Shown here: positions 1 to 8,117 of the stretch, in pieces
Numbering within the stretch: the first letter of the stretch is position 1
How the letters are laid out: every line of letters begins with the position of its first letter
Assembly (NCBI GenBank): GCA_016788045.1
Contig: JAEUTG010000019.1
Span: 31,463 to 95,462 of the forward strand
Origin: Bacteroidales bacterium
Lineage (GTDB): Bacteria > Bacteroidota > Bacteroidia > Bacteroidales > Lentimicrobiaceae
Length of the DNA: 64,000 nucleotides
Direction of reading: 5' to 3'
Made by a program: the position numbers and the translations under genes
Notes under the pieces: generated by a model
The model's database searches: none
What the model was told of the DNA's origin: nothing
What the model saw: only the letters and a program-made list of their open reading frames with translations

Positions 1-320
1 GCAGCGCCTTTTTCAGGCCAGTAACCACTGAATGTAATCCATAAGTTGCTTAACCCGAGCGCGTTGGCAAGGCCTTTGCTCTTATAGGTGACCGGCGCAG
101 ACGAACCTTCGAGCGTACGCTTGAGCGGAAGCCAGTCGGCAAACCGGTAGAAGCCCCACTCACTGCTTTTCAGGTTCAGCTGTCTGTGTTCATACATTGC
201 CCTGATCAATGCCGGTTGTGTTTCACCCGGTGCATCCAGCAGCCATCCGGTGTCCTCAAACAGTGCCCCGCTCGCCAGCGACTTTAACTGGTAGCGGGTA
301 GGGGAAAACTTCTCACTCAT
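1..320 (-). CDS. Cysteate synthase-like PLP-dependent enzyme, N-terminal part
   Basis: About 106 N-terminal residues read from an ATG at 318-320 and run off the left edge. I translated them by hand: the fragment begins MSEKFSPTRYQLKSL and carries SSAPVTYKSKGLA and a conserved-looking FSGYWPEKGA block. These resemble the N-terminus of the threonine-synthase-like fold II family that includes cysteate synthase. In methanogens that enzyme makes cysteate from phosphoserine and sulfite for coenzyme M. In Bacteroidota a likely use is cysteate for sulfonolipids; that is inference. The PLP lysine lies outside the window, so a general threonine-synthase-like enzyme remains possible. Confidence 0.6.
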   Translation of the reverse strand, partial: MSEKFSPTRYQLKSLASGALFEDTGWLLDAPGETQPALIRAMYEHRQLNLKSSEWGFYRFADWLPLKRTLEGSSAPVTYKSKGLANALGLSNLWITFSGYWPEKGA

Positions 321-459
321 AGGGTCAGGTTTCAGATAAGCCGCAAATTTAGGGAAATCCTGTGATTCTGACAGCCCTGGTTTCTTCATCATTATTGCCG
401 GCAACCGCAGGGAAGATGAATCGTTGGCTGGATTGTACCCGGGTGCTGAAATAAACGGA

Positions 460-485
460 GAAAGCGGACTGCTGAGTCCGCTTTC
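460..485 (-). terminator. Hairpin downstream of the acyl-CoA carboxylase operon
   Basis: A perfect 11-bp inverted repeat (GAAAGCGGACT / AGTCCGCTTTC, 4-nt loop) lies about 65 bp beyond the stop of the carboxyltransferase gene. On the minus strand it is followed by a moderately T-rich stretch. It probably ends the operon. The weak T-run keeps confidence moderate. Confidence 0.55.
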
Positions 486-548
486 AAAGATTGTTCAGCA
501 TCGTTTCCGGTTTATAGAAACACCCCGGATGCGATGTACAACAGGGTG

Positions 549-2087
549 TTACAACGGAATATTCCCGTGTTTACGCGGAGGATTGCTCTTGCGTTTGTTG
601 GAACACATTTCGAGGGCCTGAATCAGCTTACGCCGGGTGTGCTTCGGATAAATAATCTCATCGATGTAGCCCTGTTCGGCAGCTTTATATGGGCTGGCAA
701 ATACTTCACGGTATTCTTTAACCGCCTGGGCCTTGTCTTCGTCGGTGAGTTTGTCGCGGAAGATGATGTTAACAGCACCTTCGGCACCCATTACGGCAAT
801 TTCTGCTGTGGGCCAGGCAAAATTTACATCGGCACCGATATGCTTGCTCGACATCACATCGTAAGCTCCGCCATAAGCCTTGCGTGTGATCACGGTGATT
901 TTCGCGACGGTTGCTTCCGCGTAGGCATAAAGCAGTTTGGCGCCATGCTTGATGATTCCGCCGAATTCCTGAGCTGTGCCGGGAAGGAAGCCGGGAACAT
1001 CCACAAAAGTGATGATGGGAATGTTGAAGGCATCGCAGAAGCGGACAAACCTGGCAGCTTTCACCGAACTGTTGATGTCGAGAACGCCTGCGAGAAAAGC
1101 GGGCTGATTGGCAACTACCCCAACCGGTTTCCCTTTCAGCCGGCCAAAACCGGTAATGATGTTCTGGGCATAATGAGGCATGATCTGCATAAAGTTGCCA
1201 TCATCCACCACACTGTGGATGATCTCATTCATATCGTAGGGCTTGTTCGGATCAAACGGAACGATTTCCTGAAGTTTTTCATCCTCGCGGTTGGGGTCAT
1301 CGGTAGAGGTAATGGAAGGTGGTTCCTCCATGTTGTTGGATGGCAGAAAACTCATCAGTTCCCTGATCATCATCATGGCCTGCTCATCGTCATCGGCAAT
1401 CAGATGGGCTACACCGCTTTTGGCATTGTGCGTCATGGCACCGCCCAGGTCTTCCTTGCTTACCTCTTCGTGGGTAACTGTTTTGATTACATCCGGACCG
1501 GTTACAAACATATAGCTGGTATCTTTGGTCATCAGGATGAAATCGGTAATGGCCGGACTGTAGACTGCACCGCCGGCACAGGCACCGAGAATGGCTGATA
1601 TCTGAGGAATCACACCACTGCTCATCACGTTGCGGTAGAAGATGTCGGCATACCCGGCAAGGCTCTCCACCCCTTCCTGAATGCGGGCACCGCCTGAGTC
1701 GTTGAGGCCGATCACCGGTGCCCCCATTTTCAGGGCAAGGTCCATGATCTTAATCACCTTGTCGGCATTGGCCCGGCTGAGGGTTCCACCGAAGACCGTA
1801 AAATCCTGAGCAAAAACATACACCAGCCTGCCATCAATTTTTCCATGACCGCTTACCACTCCATCTCCTGAAATCAGGGTCTTCTCCATGTCGAAATCGC
1901 GCGCCCTGTGTACAACAAAACGGTCGAATTCGACAAATGTGCCCGGATCGAGCAGCATCTCAATTCTTTCGCGGGCAGTTTTTCTGCCGGTACGGTGCAG
2001 CTTTTCAATGCGTTCCTGTCCGCCGCCCAGTTCAGCCTGGCGGTTACGCTCCTCTAACCTGCGGTAAATTTCTTCAAGATTTGACAT
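549..2087 (-). CDS. pccB: Acyl-CoA (propionyl-CoA) carboxylase carboxyltransferase subunit
   Basis: This 512-residue protein is a full-length carboxyltransferase of the PccB/MmdA family, which moves CO2 between carboxybiotin and an acyl-CoA. Visible motifs are the N-terminal region with [20 protein letters not shown], the glycine-rich SGGARIQEG at residues 131-139 that builds an oxyanion hole, and [17 protein letters not shown] in the C-terminal crotonase-like half. The next genes upstream are a biotin carrier and a biotin carboxylase. That makes an ATP-dependent carboxylase likelier than the sodium-pumping methylmalonyl-CoA decarboxylase, which uses a related subunit. Propionyl-CoA is the likely substrate, but acetyl-CoA cannot be excluded. 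Confidence 0.88.
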   Translation of the reverse strand: MSNLEEIYRRLEERNRQAELGGGQERIEKLHRTGRKTARERIEMLLDPGTFVEFDRFVVHRARDFDMEKTLISGDGVVSGHGKIDGRLVYVFAQDFTVFGGTLSRANADKVIKIMDLALKMGAPVIGLNDSGGARIQEGVESLAGYADIFYRNVMSSGVIPQISAILGACAGGAVYSPAITDFILMTKDTSYMFVTGPDVIKTVTHEEVSKEDLGGAMTHNAKSGVAHLIADDDEQAMMMIRELMSFLPSNNMEEPPSITSTDDPNREDEKLQEIVPFDPNKPYDMNEIIHSVVDDGNFMQIMPHYAQNIITGFGRLKGKPVGVVANQPAFLAGVLDINSSVKAARFVRFCDAFNIPIITFVDVPGFLPGTAQEFGGIIKHGAKLLYAYAEATVAKITVITRKAYGGAYDVMSSKHIGADVNFAWPTAEIAVMGAEGAVNIIFRDKLTDEDKAQAVKEYREVFASPYKAAEQGYIDEIIYPKHTRRKLIQALEMCSNKRKSNPPRKHGNIPL

Positions 2088-2401
2088 ACATTCAAGTCTA
2101 AAGTTTAAAGTCTAAAGTAAAAAGTAAAAAGAAAAAAGTTAAAGAAATGCATTGTTAAAGATTTTCAGGGAATCCATCGGAGTTGTTTTCAGTTCCACCT
2201 GATAACTCCCGCTCCTTTTCTCCGGATTTCTCTGAATTCTGGTCCCTTTTCAGCCTGTTCCAATGTGTGAGTTTTGTCAGAGAACATCCAGTTTTAGCAT
2301 GATAAGTAAACAATGATTGCAAGAGTGTTAATTTCTCATTTGCCGGCGCATTGCCCCTCATCGCTTATTCCTCTTGTTGTTCAGTCAGCCAGACGGGCCG
2401 T
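2088..2401. other. Intergenic gap within the carboxylase operon, with A-rich heptamer tract
   Basis: This 314-bp gap separates the carboxyltransferase start from the biotin-carrier stop. Positions 2092-2146 hold an A-rich low-complexity tract with AGTAAAA-type heptamers (TCTAAAG, GTAAAAA). It is related in sequence to the longer arrays near 8.0 and 20.0 kb. A 68-codon reading frame at 2155-2361 on the minus strand has no recognisable features and is not called a gene. Confidence 0.6.
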
Positions 2402-2923
2402 TTATTCAGCCTGGGGTTCTATAACAACCAGCACTTTATTGGCATCGATGGTGTCGCCTTCCGCCGCATGGATTGATTTGACAGTGCCGTTGGTCTTCGC
2501 CTTGAACTCACTTTCCATCTTCATGGCAGAAACGATGATCAGGGTTTGACCGGCAACAACCTGTTCACCCACCGAAACCGGAATTTTCACCACCTTACCC
2601 GGCATGGGTGAAGTAATGGTGTTCCCGCTGTCGGTGGCCGCTCCTTTGGAACGGCTTTGCCTGTAGCGTGTCTGGGCGTCAATGATTTCAACTTCATAGG
2701 AATTGTGAAATGAATTCACCGTGTAATGCCTCGGCGAACCGTTGTCAATCATTTCGATGTTGTAGGATTTTCCTTTGTAGATCAGCGAATATATTCCTTC
2801 ACCTACTTTCAGGGCATCAATTTCGTAGATGTCGTCATCTACCTTGATGGTGTATAGATGATTGTCGCGTTTCAATTCTGAAACCCGGGCTAAACGCCCG
2901 TCAATTTTGATATCCAAAGCCAT
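2402..2923 (-). CDS. Biotin carboxyl carrier protein of acyl-CoA carboxylase
   Basis: This 173-residue protein has the classic C-terminal biotinyl domain (about residues 102-173), with the biotin attachment motif AMKM at residues 133-136 and biotin expected on Lys135. An SPMPGKV segment (105-111) starts the domain. The N-terminal ~90 residues form the linker/BT-like region found in carriers of propionyl-CoA-type carboxylases. It starts 10 bp after the biotin carboxylase stop, so the two are cotranscribed. Its job is to shuttle carboxybiotin between the biotin carboxylase and the carboxyltransferase. Confidence 0.9.
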   Translation of the reverse strand: MALDIKIDGRLARVSELKRDNHLYTIKVDDDIYEIDALKVGEGIYSLIYKGKSYNIEMIDNGSPRHYTVNSFHNSYEVEIIDAQTRYRQSRSKGAATDSGNTITSPMPGKVVKIPVSVGEQVVAGQTLIIVSAMKMESEFKAKTNGTVKSIHAAEGDTIDANKVLVVIEPQAE

Positions 2924-2933
2924 AAGAATGATT

Positions 2934-4436
2934 TTAAATGTAAGCAGGGCGCTGTGGATCTTTCCAGCGGTTAATTGTCGCTTTCCCTGACGATTCCTTT
3001 GTTTTCAACTGTTCCAGTTTGTGCTGATGCTCAAGATACGCAGCAATAAGGGCGATGTCTTCGCAGATACCATCACATTCGTGCGGACTGAACAGGAAGT
3101 CTTTGTTTTCTTCAATAAAGTGGGTGTTGTACTTCCCTGACCTGAATGCAGGGGCTTCCATGATGCGCGCCAGGAAAGGAATGGAGGTTTTTACGCCGGT
3201 GATTTTGTATTCGTGCAATGCACGACGCATACGCTCAATGGCATCGGCCCTGTTTTTGTCCCAGACGATCAGTTTCGAAATCATGGGATCATAATAAATG
3301 GGGATGGTATAACCTTCGTAAACATACCCATCGTGACGTACACCAAGGCCGAGTGGTTCAGAAATATGACGGATGGTGCCCGGACTGGGCATAAAGTTGC
3401 GGTCGGGGTCTTCGGCATAAATCCGGCATTCAATGGCGTGGCCGCTCTGGCGCAGATCTTCCTGTCTGAACGGCAATTCCTCTCCCTGTGCTATGTTGAT
3501 CATTTCCTTCACCAGGTCCACCCCAACCACACGTTCGGTGATGGGATGCTCTACCTGCAGTCGGGTGTTCATTTCAAGGAAGTAGTAGTTGAGGTTATCG
3601 TCAGCAATAAACTCAATGGTGCCGGCACCATGATAGTTGCAGGCTTTGGCCGCTGCAACCGCATGGGCACCCATTTCTGCACGAACCTCCGGGGTGAGCA
3701 GGGGTGAAGGGGTTTCTTCCACCACTTTCTGATGGCGACGCTGTACCGAACACTCACGTTCGAAAAGATGTACGGCATTGCCGTGTTTATCGGCCAGAAT
3801 CTGAAATTCGATGTGGTGCGGTGATTCGATATATTTTTCAATGTAAACCGCATCATCGCCAAATGCAGAAGCTGCTTCAGAGCGGGCCCCACGGAGCGAA
3901 CTCTCAATTTCACTCTCCTGCTTCACCAGCCGCATCCCTTTTCCGCCACCTCCGGCCGAAGCTTTGATCATTACCGGTAAGCCGATTTCACGGATCGTTT
4001 TCAGGGCTTCTTCGAAATCGGTGATTTTGTCAACCGTGCCCGGAACAACAGGAACCCCGGCTGCAATCATCGTCTTGCGGGCGGTTATTTTATCACCCAT
4101 CTGCCGGATGGCGTCGGCGTTGGGGCCGATAAACTCGATGCCTTCCTCACGGCATCTTTCCGAAAAGGTTGCATTTTCCGACAGAAAGCCATAACCGGGG
4201 TGTATGGCATCGGCTTTCGATAGTTTTGCGACCTGGATGATTTTGTCGATGTTAAGATAACTCTCAACAGAAGGCGCCGGGCCAATATGCCAGGCTTCAT
4301 CAGCGTAGCGCACATGCATGGCCGAACGATCGGCATCTGAATACACAGCAACGGTAGGAATTCCCATTTCACGACATGAACGCATGATACGAACCGCAAT
4401 CTCGCCGCGGTTGGCAACCAGAACTTTTTTAATCAT
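2934..4436 (-). CDS. accC: Biotin carboxylase subunit of acyl-CoA carboxylase
   Basis: This 500-residue protein has the biotin carboxylase layout. The N-terminal domain begins KKVLVANRGEIAVRI. The ATP-grasp domain has the glycine-rich loop GGGGKGMR at residues 162-169. The metal/ATP-binding EMNTRLQVEHP segment and a C-terminal lid domain follow. It carboxylates the biotin of the carrier encoded just downstream, using ATP and bicarbonate. It exceeds the ~450 residues of stand-alone AccC through a charged C-terminal tail (about 450-500), common in acyl-CoA carboxylase operons. It is the first gene of the operon. Confidence 0.92.
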   Translation of the reverse strand: MIKKVLVANRGEIAVRIMRSCREMGIPTVAVYSDADRSAMHVRYADEAWHIGPAPSVESYLNIDKIIQVAKLSKADAIHPGYGFLSENATFSERCREEGIEFIGPNADAIRQMGDKITARKTMIAAGVPVVPGTVDKITDFEEALKTIREIGLPVMIKASAGGGGKGMRLVKQESEIESSLRGARSEAASAFGDDAVYIEKYIESPHHIEFQILADKHGNAVHLFERECSVQRRHQKVVEETPSPLLTPEVRAEMGAHAVAAAKACNYHGAGTIEFIADDNLNYYFLEMNTRLQVEHPITERVVGVDLVKEMINIAQGEELPFRQEDLRQSGHAIECRIYAEDPDRNFMPSPGTIRHISEPLGLGVRHDGYVYEGYTIPIYYDPMISKLIVWDKNRADAIERMRRALHEYKITGVKTSIPFLARIMEAPAFRSGKYNTHFIEENKDFLFSPHECDGICEDIALIAAYLEHQHKLEQLKTKESSGKATINRWKDPQRPAYI

Positions 4437-4872
4437 AAAATATGTTTAGTAATCAGCACGGATTTCACCTGAACATTTGGTAAGAGATAACCTTAAACAG
4501 ACAACTGCCTGTTTTGTTAAAAAATCGTTAACAAAAATATGTAATTTTCTAGATATTTCTATATTGTACAAAGCTATCCACAGCATTTGCCGTTGATTAT
4601 TGACCAGAAATCAGGCTCAACACAGGAAAATGAAACGGTGGTTTGTACCGGATAGGTTCAGGTGTAGCCTTCACATAAGAAAGAAACAGGGTTGTGTTTG
4701 AAAAAAAACCGTTTTATAAGTTTAGAAATTGAAGCTGTTGATTTGCAAGAATATCTGACTGACCAGTGATATCAAAGTTCTGGAGTCTTAAGATCGACAC
4801 TTTGCCATTCAAAGCCCGGTCGTATTTCCAAGTCAGTTAAAAAAATTACTATTTTTACAAAAAATTTATGAA
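4437..4872. other. Divergent intergenic region between accC and the toxin-antitoxin pair
   Basis: This is 436 bp of AT-rich DNA between divergent genes. Read on the minus strand, TATTTTTG (4532-4539) and TAGCTTTG (4569-4576) fit the Bacteroidota -7 consensus TAnnTTTG and could drive the carboxylase operon. Neither has a well-placed -33 TTTG. No other gene or repeat is evident. Confidence 0.4.
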
Positions 4873-5112
4873 ATGGCCGCAATAGAGTTAATAAAAACCA
4901 GACTGATTGACAAAATTCTTGCTACAAAGAATCGGAAATTACTAGAAGCAATAGATACAATTTTTTCCTCTGCTTTGAAAGAAGAGGATGAAATACTTAA
5001 ACTGTCATCTGAGCAAATAGAAATGCTCCTGATGAGTGAGGAGGATATAAAGAATAACAATCTGATTACTGAGACAGAACTGCAAAAGCTGGATAAAGAA
5101 TGGCTGGGGTAG
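4873..5112 (+). CDS. Putative antitoxin of a type II toxin-antitoxin pair
   Basis: This 79-residue, acidic, helix-rich protein has charged segments such as ALKEEDEILKLSSEQIEMLL and no cysteines. Its 3' end overlaps the next gene by 13 bp in another frame, typical of toxin-antitoxin modules. The downstream partner looks like a RelE/ParE toxin. This size and composition suit the Bacteroidota antitoxins that pair with such toxins and may autoregulate the operon. No clear ribbon-helix-helix or HTH motif is seen, so the assignment rests mainly on context. Confidence 0.65.
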   Translation: MAAIELIKTRLIDKILATKNRKLLEAIDTIFSSALKEEDEILKLSSEQIEMLLMSEEDIKNNNLITETELQKLDKEWLG

Positions 5113-5411
5113 TATTATTTTGGACCAAAACAGCATTAAAACAAAGAAATTCTGTATTTCAATACTGGAACGAAAGAAATCACAGTAATACATATACTAA
5201 AAAATTGAATATTAGAATATCGGACAGGCTTGAACAGATAAAACTTAATCCGGCAATTGGGAGAAAAACGGATTTTAAAAACACCAGGACAATATCTTTA
5301 GGGCACTATAGCATTTTTTACCAAATAATAGAATCTAAGATTTTTATCACATCGTTTTGGGACAATAGGCAGGATCCAGGAAAATTAATTGACTTTCTGA
5401 GGAATAGTTAA
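5100..5411 (+). CDS. RelE/ParE-family toxin
   Basis: This 103-residue basic protein has RelE/ParE features. WTKTALKQRNSVFQYW forms the N-terminal helix region, LEQIKLNPAIGRKT is the short connecting motif of the family, and the C-terminal strands include GHYSIFYQIIESKIFITSFWDNRQDP. RelE-like members cut mRNA on the ribosome and ParE-like members poison gyrase; the sequence does not say which. The start lies inside the antitoxin gene, implying coupled translation. Confidence 0.75.
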   Translation: MAGVVLFWTKTALKQRNSVFQYWNERNHSNTYTKKLNIRISDRLEQIKLNPAIGRKTDFKNTRTISLGHYSIFYQIIESKIFITSFWDNRQDPGKLIDFLRNS

Positions 5412-5566
5412 CGCATAAATGCACGCGGGAAGCAGATATATGAAATAAACTGAGAAGTCAAAATCATTGTTAATCAGACGAATGTCTGATTAGTCAAATT
5501 CATTCGGAAATTAATCCTGATGAGGGTCTTTCGGTCCGACAACTACCTTCAATACTGGAAAACATT

Positions 5567-5595
5567 AAAAAAGCCATCCCGTAAGATGGCTTTTT
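5567..5595 (-). terminator. Terminator after tRNA-Arg
   Basis: AAAAAAGCCATC and GATGGCTTTTT form a strong stem with a six-base loop. It ends a few bases past the tRNA 3' end in the tRNA's direction of transcription. The run of T on either strand could make it work both ways. Confidence 0.8.
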
Positions 5596-5598
5596 GTG

Positions 5599-5672
5599 TG
5601 ACCCCGACAGGATTCAAACCTGTGACTTTCAGAACCGGAATCTGACGTTCTATTCAGCTGAACTACGGGGCC
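5599..5672 (-). tRNA. tRNA-Arg (anticodon CCG)
   Basis: Read on the minus strand the 74 nt fold as a full cloverleaf. The acceptor is GGCCCCG/CGGGGTC with one G-U pair, the D stem GTTC/GAAC, the anticodon stem TCAGA/TCTGA around loop TTCCGGT, and the T arm ACAGG-TTTGAAT-CCTGT. The anticodon CCG reads CGG arginine codons. The 3' CCA is not encoded and must be added after processing. Confidence 0.95.
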
Positions 5673-5723
5673 GGGATTATTCGGGCTGCAAATTTACAAC
5701 ATTTGGCTCAACCTGACAAGGTT

Positions 5724-6620
5724 TCAGGCCAAATCATCCTTTTCATTTTTATGATCGGACAAATTCCACCACGTATCATCAAAAAAATATGCTGAAACAA
5801 GGTTAACCGGCGTAAATTCAAAATAGTAATTTACAGGGGTTATTTTCGCAGGCGCATCTTTCCACAGTTCTGTGCTTGCTTCCTCAGGCTCAAAAATTGC
5901 ATTAATCCGGCTTTTAAAATCCAGGGGAGAGCGTTTCCGTGAATCACAGATTACATAAAACGGTTTTCCTGCCTCCCTGCACACGAGGGCGATGGGGTAG
6001 GTGCCTACCTTGTTGGTAAACCCATCTGAAAACACATTGTCTGCTCCCATCACAGCGAAGTCAATTTCATGAATAAATCTTCCTACCGCTGCTTCGTTGA
6101 TGAAATGTACCTTGCAACCCAGTTCGCTGAGGGCGCTGGCCTGAAGCTTGCCTTCGTATACAGGGCCTGACATGGTCTGATAAACCGAGGGAAAAATGTT
6201 GTGTGTGGCCAGATGCTCAAACAAAACATGAATGCTTGAGCTGTTGCTGTGCAGAAGAATTTTCTTGTTGCCGAACTTCACCAGCCGCTCCATGCGCTCT
6301 GCGGCCTGTCCGATGCTTTCGTTCCAGGTGAGGTTATAATTGTGGATGAATTTTTCAATTTTCAGGATGGTCTTCTCAACCGGCCAGTTGTTCTCTGCAG
6401 CCTCATCGAGCAGATCGTAGAATTGCTGCATGAAATGATGCAACACGGCCAGATCAGGAAAGTGATTGATCACTTTGTCAAGATGCTCTCTCAGGTAATG
6501 CTGGTCAATCTCCCTCTTATTGACATAAGTCTGGATACTGCGGATAATTTTCTCAAGAATAGCCGCAGAACCTGAGTAATTGTCGGCAATGAGTTCACGT
6601 ATTTTCTGCTGAAATGACAT
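5724..6620 (-). CDS. Initiation factor 2B-like (IF-2B family) protein
   Basis: This 298-residue protein belongs to the eIF-2B alpha/beta/delta-like family, which includes methylthioribose-1-phosphate isomerase and ribose-1,5-bisphosphate isomerase. The tell-tale block is MGADNVFSDGFTNKVGTYPI, followed by a REAGKPFYVICDSRKRSP segment. The N-terminal ~110 residues are helical, as in archaeal-type members. Bacterial homologues of this class are mostly uncharacterised. A sugar-phosphate isomerase role is a reasonable guess, but no substrate can be named. It is divergent from the aldolase gene. Confidence 0.75.
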   Translation of the reverse strand: MSFQQKIRELIADNYSGSAAILEKIIRSIQTYVNKREIDQHYLREHLDKVINHFPDLAVLHHFMQQFYDLLDEAAENNWPVEKTILKIEKFIHNYNLTWNESIGQAAERMERLVKFGNKKILLHSNSSSIHVLFEHLATHNIFPSVYQTMSGPVYEGKLQASALSELGCKVHFINEAAVGRFIHEIDFAVMGADNVFSDGFTNKVGTYPIALVCREAGKPFYVICDSRKRSPLDFKSRINAIFEPEEASTELWKDAPAKITPVNYYFEFTPVNLVSAYFFDDTWWNLSDHKNEKDDLA

Positions 6621-6708
6621 GAGGTCAAGTGTAAGATAATCAGTAATATATATCGAATCACATTTGTTGATCTGCCATCATTTTCTGACGCATTAAATCA
6701 AAAATGTT

Positions 6709-6716
6709 TACCTTTG
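6709..6716 (+). promoter_or_regulatory. -7 promoter element of the aldolase gene
   Basis: TACCTTTG matches the Bacteroidota -7 consensus TAnnTTTG, about 40 bp before the aldolase start. No exact -33 TTTG lies at the ideal distance; TTCTG near 6683-6687 is the closest. Confidence 0.55.
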
Positions 6717-6756
6717 CGAAGATAAACCATTCAGTTCAATTTAATCAAACGATAAG

Positions 6757-7836
6757 ATGTCAGAAAGAATTTTTGAAAAGGTGAAACCCGGTGTAGTTGC
6801 CGGCAATGATGTACAGGAAGTATTCCGCATTGCCCGCGCCAATGGCTTTGCTTTGCCGGCAGTGAATGTAGTGGGTACCGACTCGGTGAATGCCGTAATG
6901 CAGGCAGCCAAAGAGGTCAATTCACCGGTGATTATTCAGTTTTCAAACGGGGGTGCCCATTTCTATGCCGGGAAATTCCTGAGCAACGATGGTGAGCGGG
7001 CAGCTATTGCCGGCGCTGTGTCAGGAGCTAAACACATACATCAGATGGCTGAAATCTATGGAGTTCCCGTAATTGTGCACACCGACCATGCCGCAAAGAA
7101 GCTGCTGCCCTGGATCGATGGTCTGCTCGATGCCGGTGAAAAACACTTTGCTGAAACAGGTAAACCCCTGTTCAGCTCTCACATGCTTGACCTTTCAGAA
7201 GAAAGCCTCGAAGAGAACATTGAAATCTGCAAAAAGTACCTCACCCGCATGAGTAATATGGGCATGACCCTCGAAATTGAACTGGGAGTCACCGGGGGTG
7301 AAGAAGACGGAGTGGACAATACCGGAGTTGACAGCTCAAAACTCTACACTCAACCGGAAGATGTAGCCTACGCATATGAAGAGCTGATGAAGGTTTCTGA
7401 CCGTTTTACCATTGCTGCATCTTTTGGTAATGTTCATGGCGTTTATAAACCGGGCAATGTAAAACTTCAGCCAATCATCCTTAAAAACTCACAGGATTAT
7501 ATTCAGAAGAAATACAACACAGCTGAAAAACCCGTTAATTTCGTTTTCCATGGCGGTTCAGGCTCCAGCCGTGAAGAGATCCGCGAAGCCATTTCCTACG
7601 GTGTCATCAAAATGAACATCGATACCGATACGCAATGGGCCACCTGGGAAGGCATCATGAATTATTACAAGAAATATGAAGGCTACCTCCAGGGCCAGAT
7701 CGGAAATCCCGAGGGTGAAGACAAACCCAACAAGAAGTATTACGATCCCCGCAAATGGCTTAACGAAGCCCAGAAAACCATGATTGCCCGCCTTAAGGTG
7801 GCCTTCGAGGACCTGAACAACGTCGACAGGAACTAG
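6757..7836 (+). CDS. fbaA: Class II fructose-bisphosphate aldolase
   Basis: This 359-residue enzyme is a full-length class IIA aldolase. It splits fructose 1,6-bisphosphate into glyceraldehyde 3-phosphate and dihydroxyacetone phosphate in glycolysis, and runs in reverse in gluconeogenesis. Zinc ligands are visible in VIVHTDHA, GNVHGVY and FHGGSGS. LEIELGVTGGEEDGVDNTG is typical of the Escherichia coli FbaA subgroup. It is a single-gene transcription unit with its own -7 element and a terminator after it. Confidence 0.95.
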   Translation: MSERIFEKVKPGVVAGNDVQEVFRIARANGFALPAVNVVGTDSVNAVMQAAKEVNSPVIIQFSNGGAHFYAGKFLSNDGERAAIAGAVSGAKHIHQMAEIYGVPVIVHTDHAAKKLLPWIDGLLDAGEKHFAETGKPLFSSHMLDLSEESLEENIEICKKYLTRMSNMGMTLEIELGVTGGEEDGVDNTGVDSSKLYTQPEDVAYAYEELMKVSDRFTIAASFGNVHGVYKPGNVKLQPIILKNSQDYIQKKYNTAEKPVNFVFHGGSGSSREEIREAISYGVIKMNIDTDTQWATWEGIMNYYKKYEGYLQGQIGNPEGEDKPNKKYYDPRKWLNEAQKTMIARLKVAFEDLNNVDRN

Positions 7837-7923
7837 TTTTCCCGGTCAGGAAAAAGTACTGGCTGAACCTGGGCATTCGTTCTTTTTTCAGACGGTACTT
7901 CTAACAGACAATCAGATTTAATA

Positions 7924-7965
7924 AATACAAAGCCCCGGCTGATTTTTCAACCGGGGCTTTGTATT
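7924..7965. terminator. Terminator after the aldolase gene
   Basis: A perfect 15-bp inverted repeat (AATACAAAGCCCCGG / CCGGGGCTTTGTATT, 12-nt loop) lies about 90 bp past the aldolase stop. Its symmetry would allow it to act for both convergent genes. Confidence 0.75.
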
Positions 7966-8014
7966 ATGCAGATTTTGTAATCATCTCAGCTCAATCGTGT
8001 ACCAACTTTAAGCT

Positions 8015-8113
8015 TTAGACTTTTTACTTTTTACCTGTCTGCCTGTAGCAGACAGGCAGGCTTTTTACTTTTTACTTTTTACTTTTTACTTTTTACTTTT
8101 TACTTTTTACTTG
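8015..8113. repeat. TTTTTAC heptamer array with embedded CTGTCTG hairpin
   Basis: The array consists of tandem CTTTTTA heptamers, two before and about eight after a 27-bp insert at 8034-8060. The insert can fold on its CTGTCTG/CAGACAG arms. The array ends 4 bp from the stop codon of the stress-protein gene, so it would sit in that mRNA's 3' UTR. The same composite, insert included, recurs at 19984-20050. Confidence 0.9.
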
Positions 8114-8117
8114 ATTA

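Noticed and set aside
534..1598. Long plus-strand frame opposite the carboxyltransferase
   Set aside because: It is the antisense shadow of a well-supported gene and has no family features.
2155..2361. 68-codon minus-strand frame between carboxylase genes
   Set aside because: Biased composition and no motif. It lies in an operon gap with low-complexity sequence.
549..4436. Sodium-pumping methylmalonyl-CoA decarboxylase
   Set aside because: A biotin carboxylase is in the operon and no membrane beta subunit is present, so an ATP-dependent carboxylase fits better.
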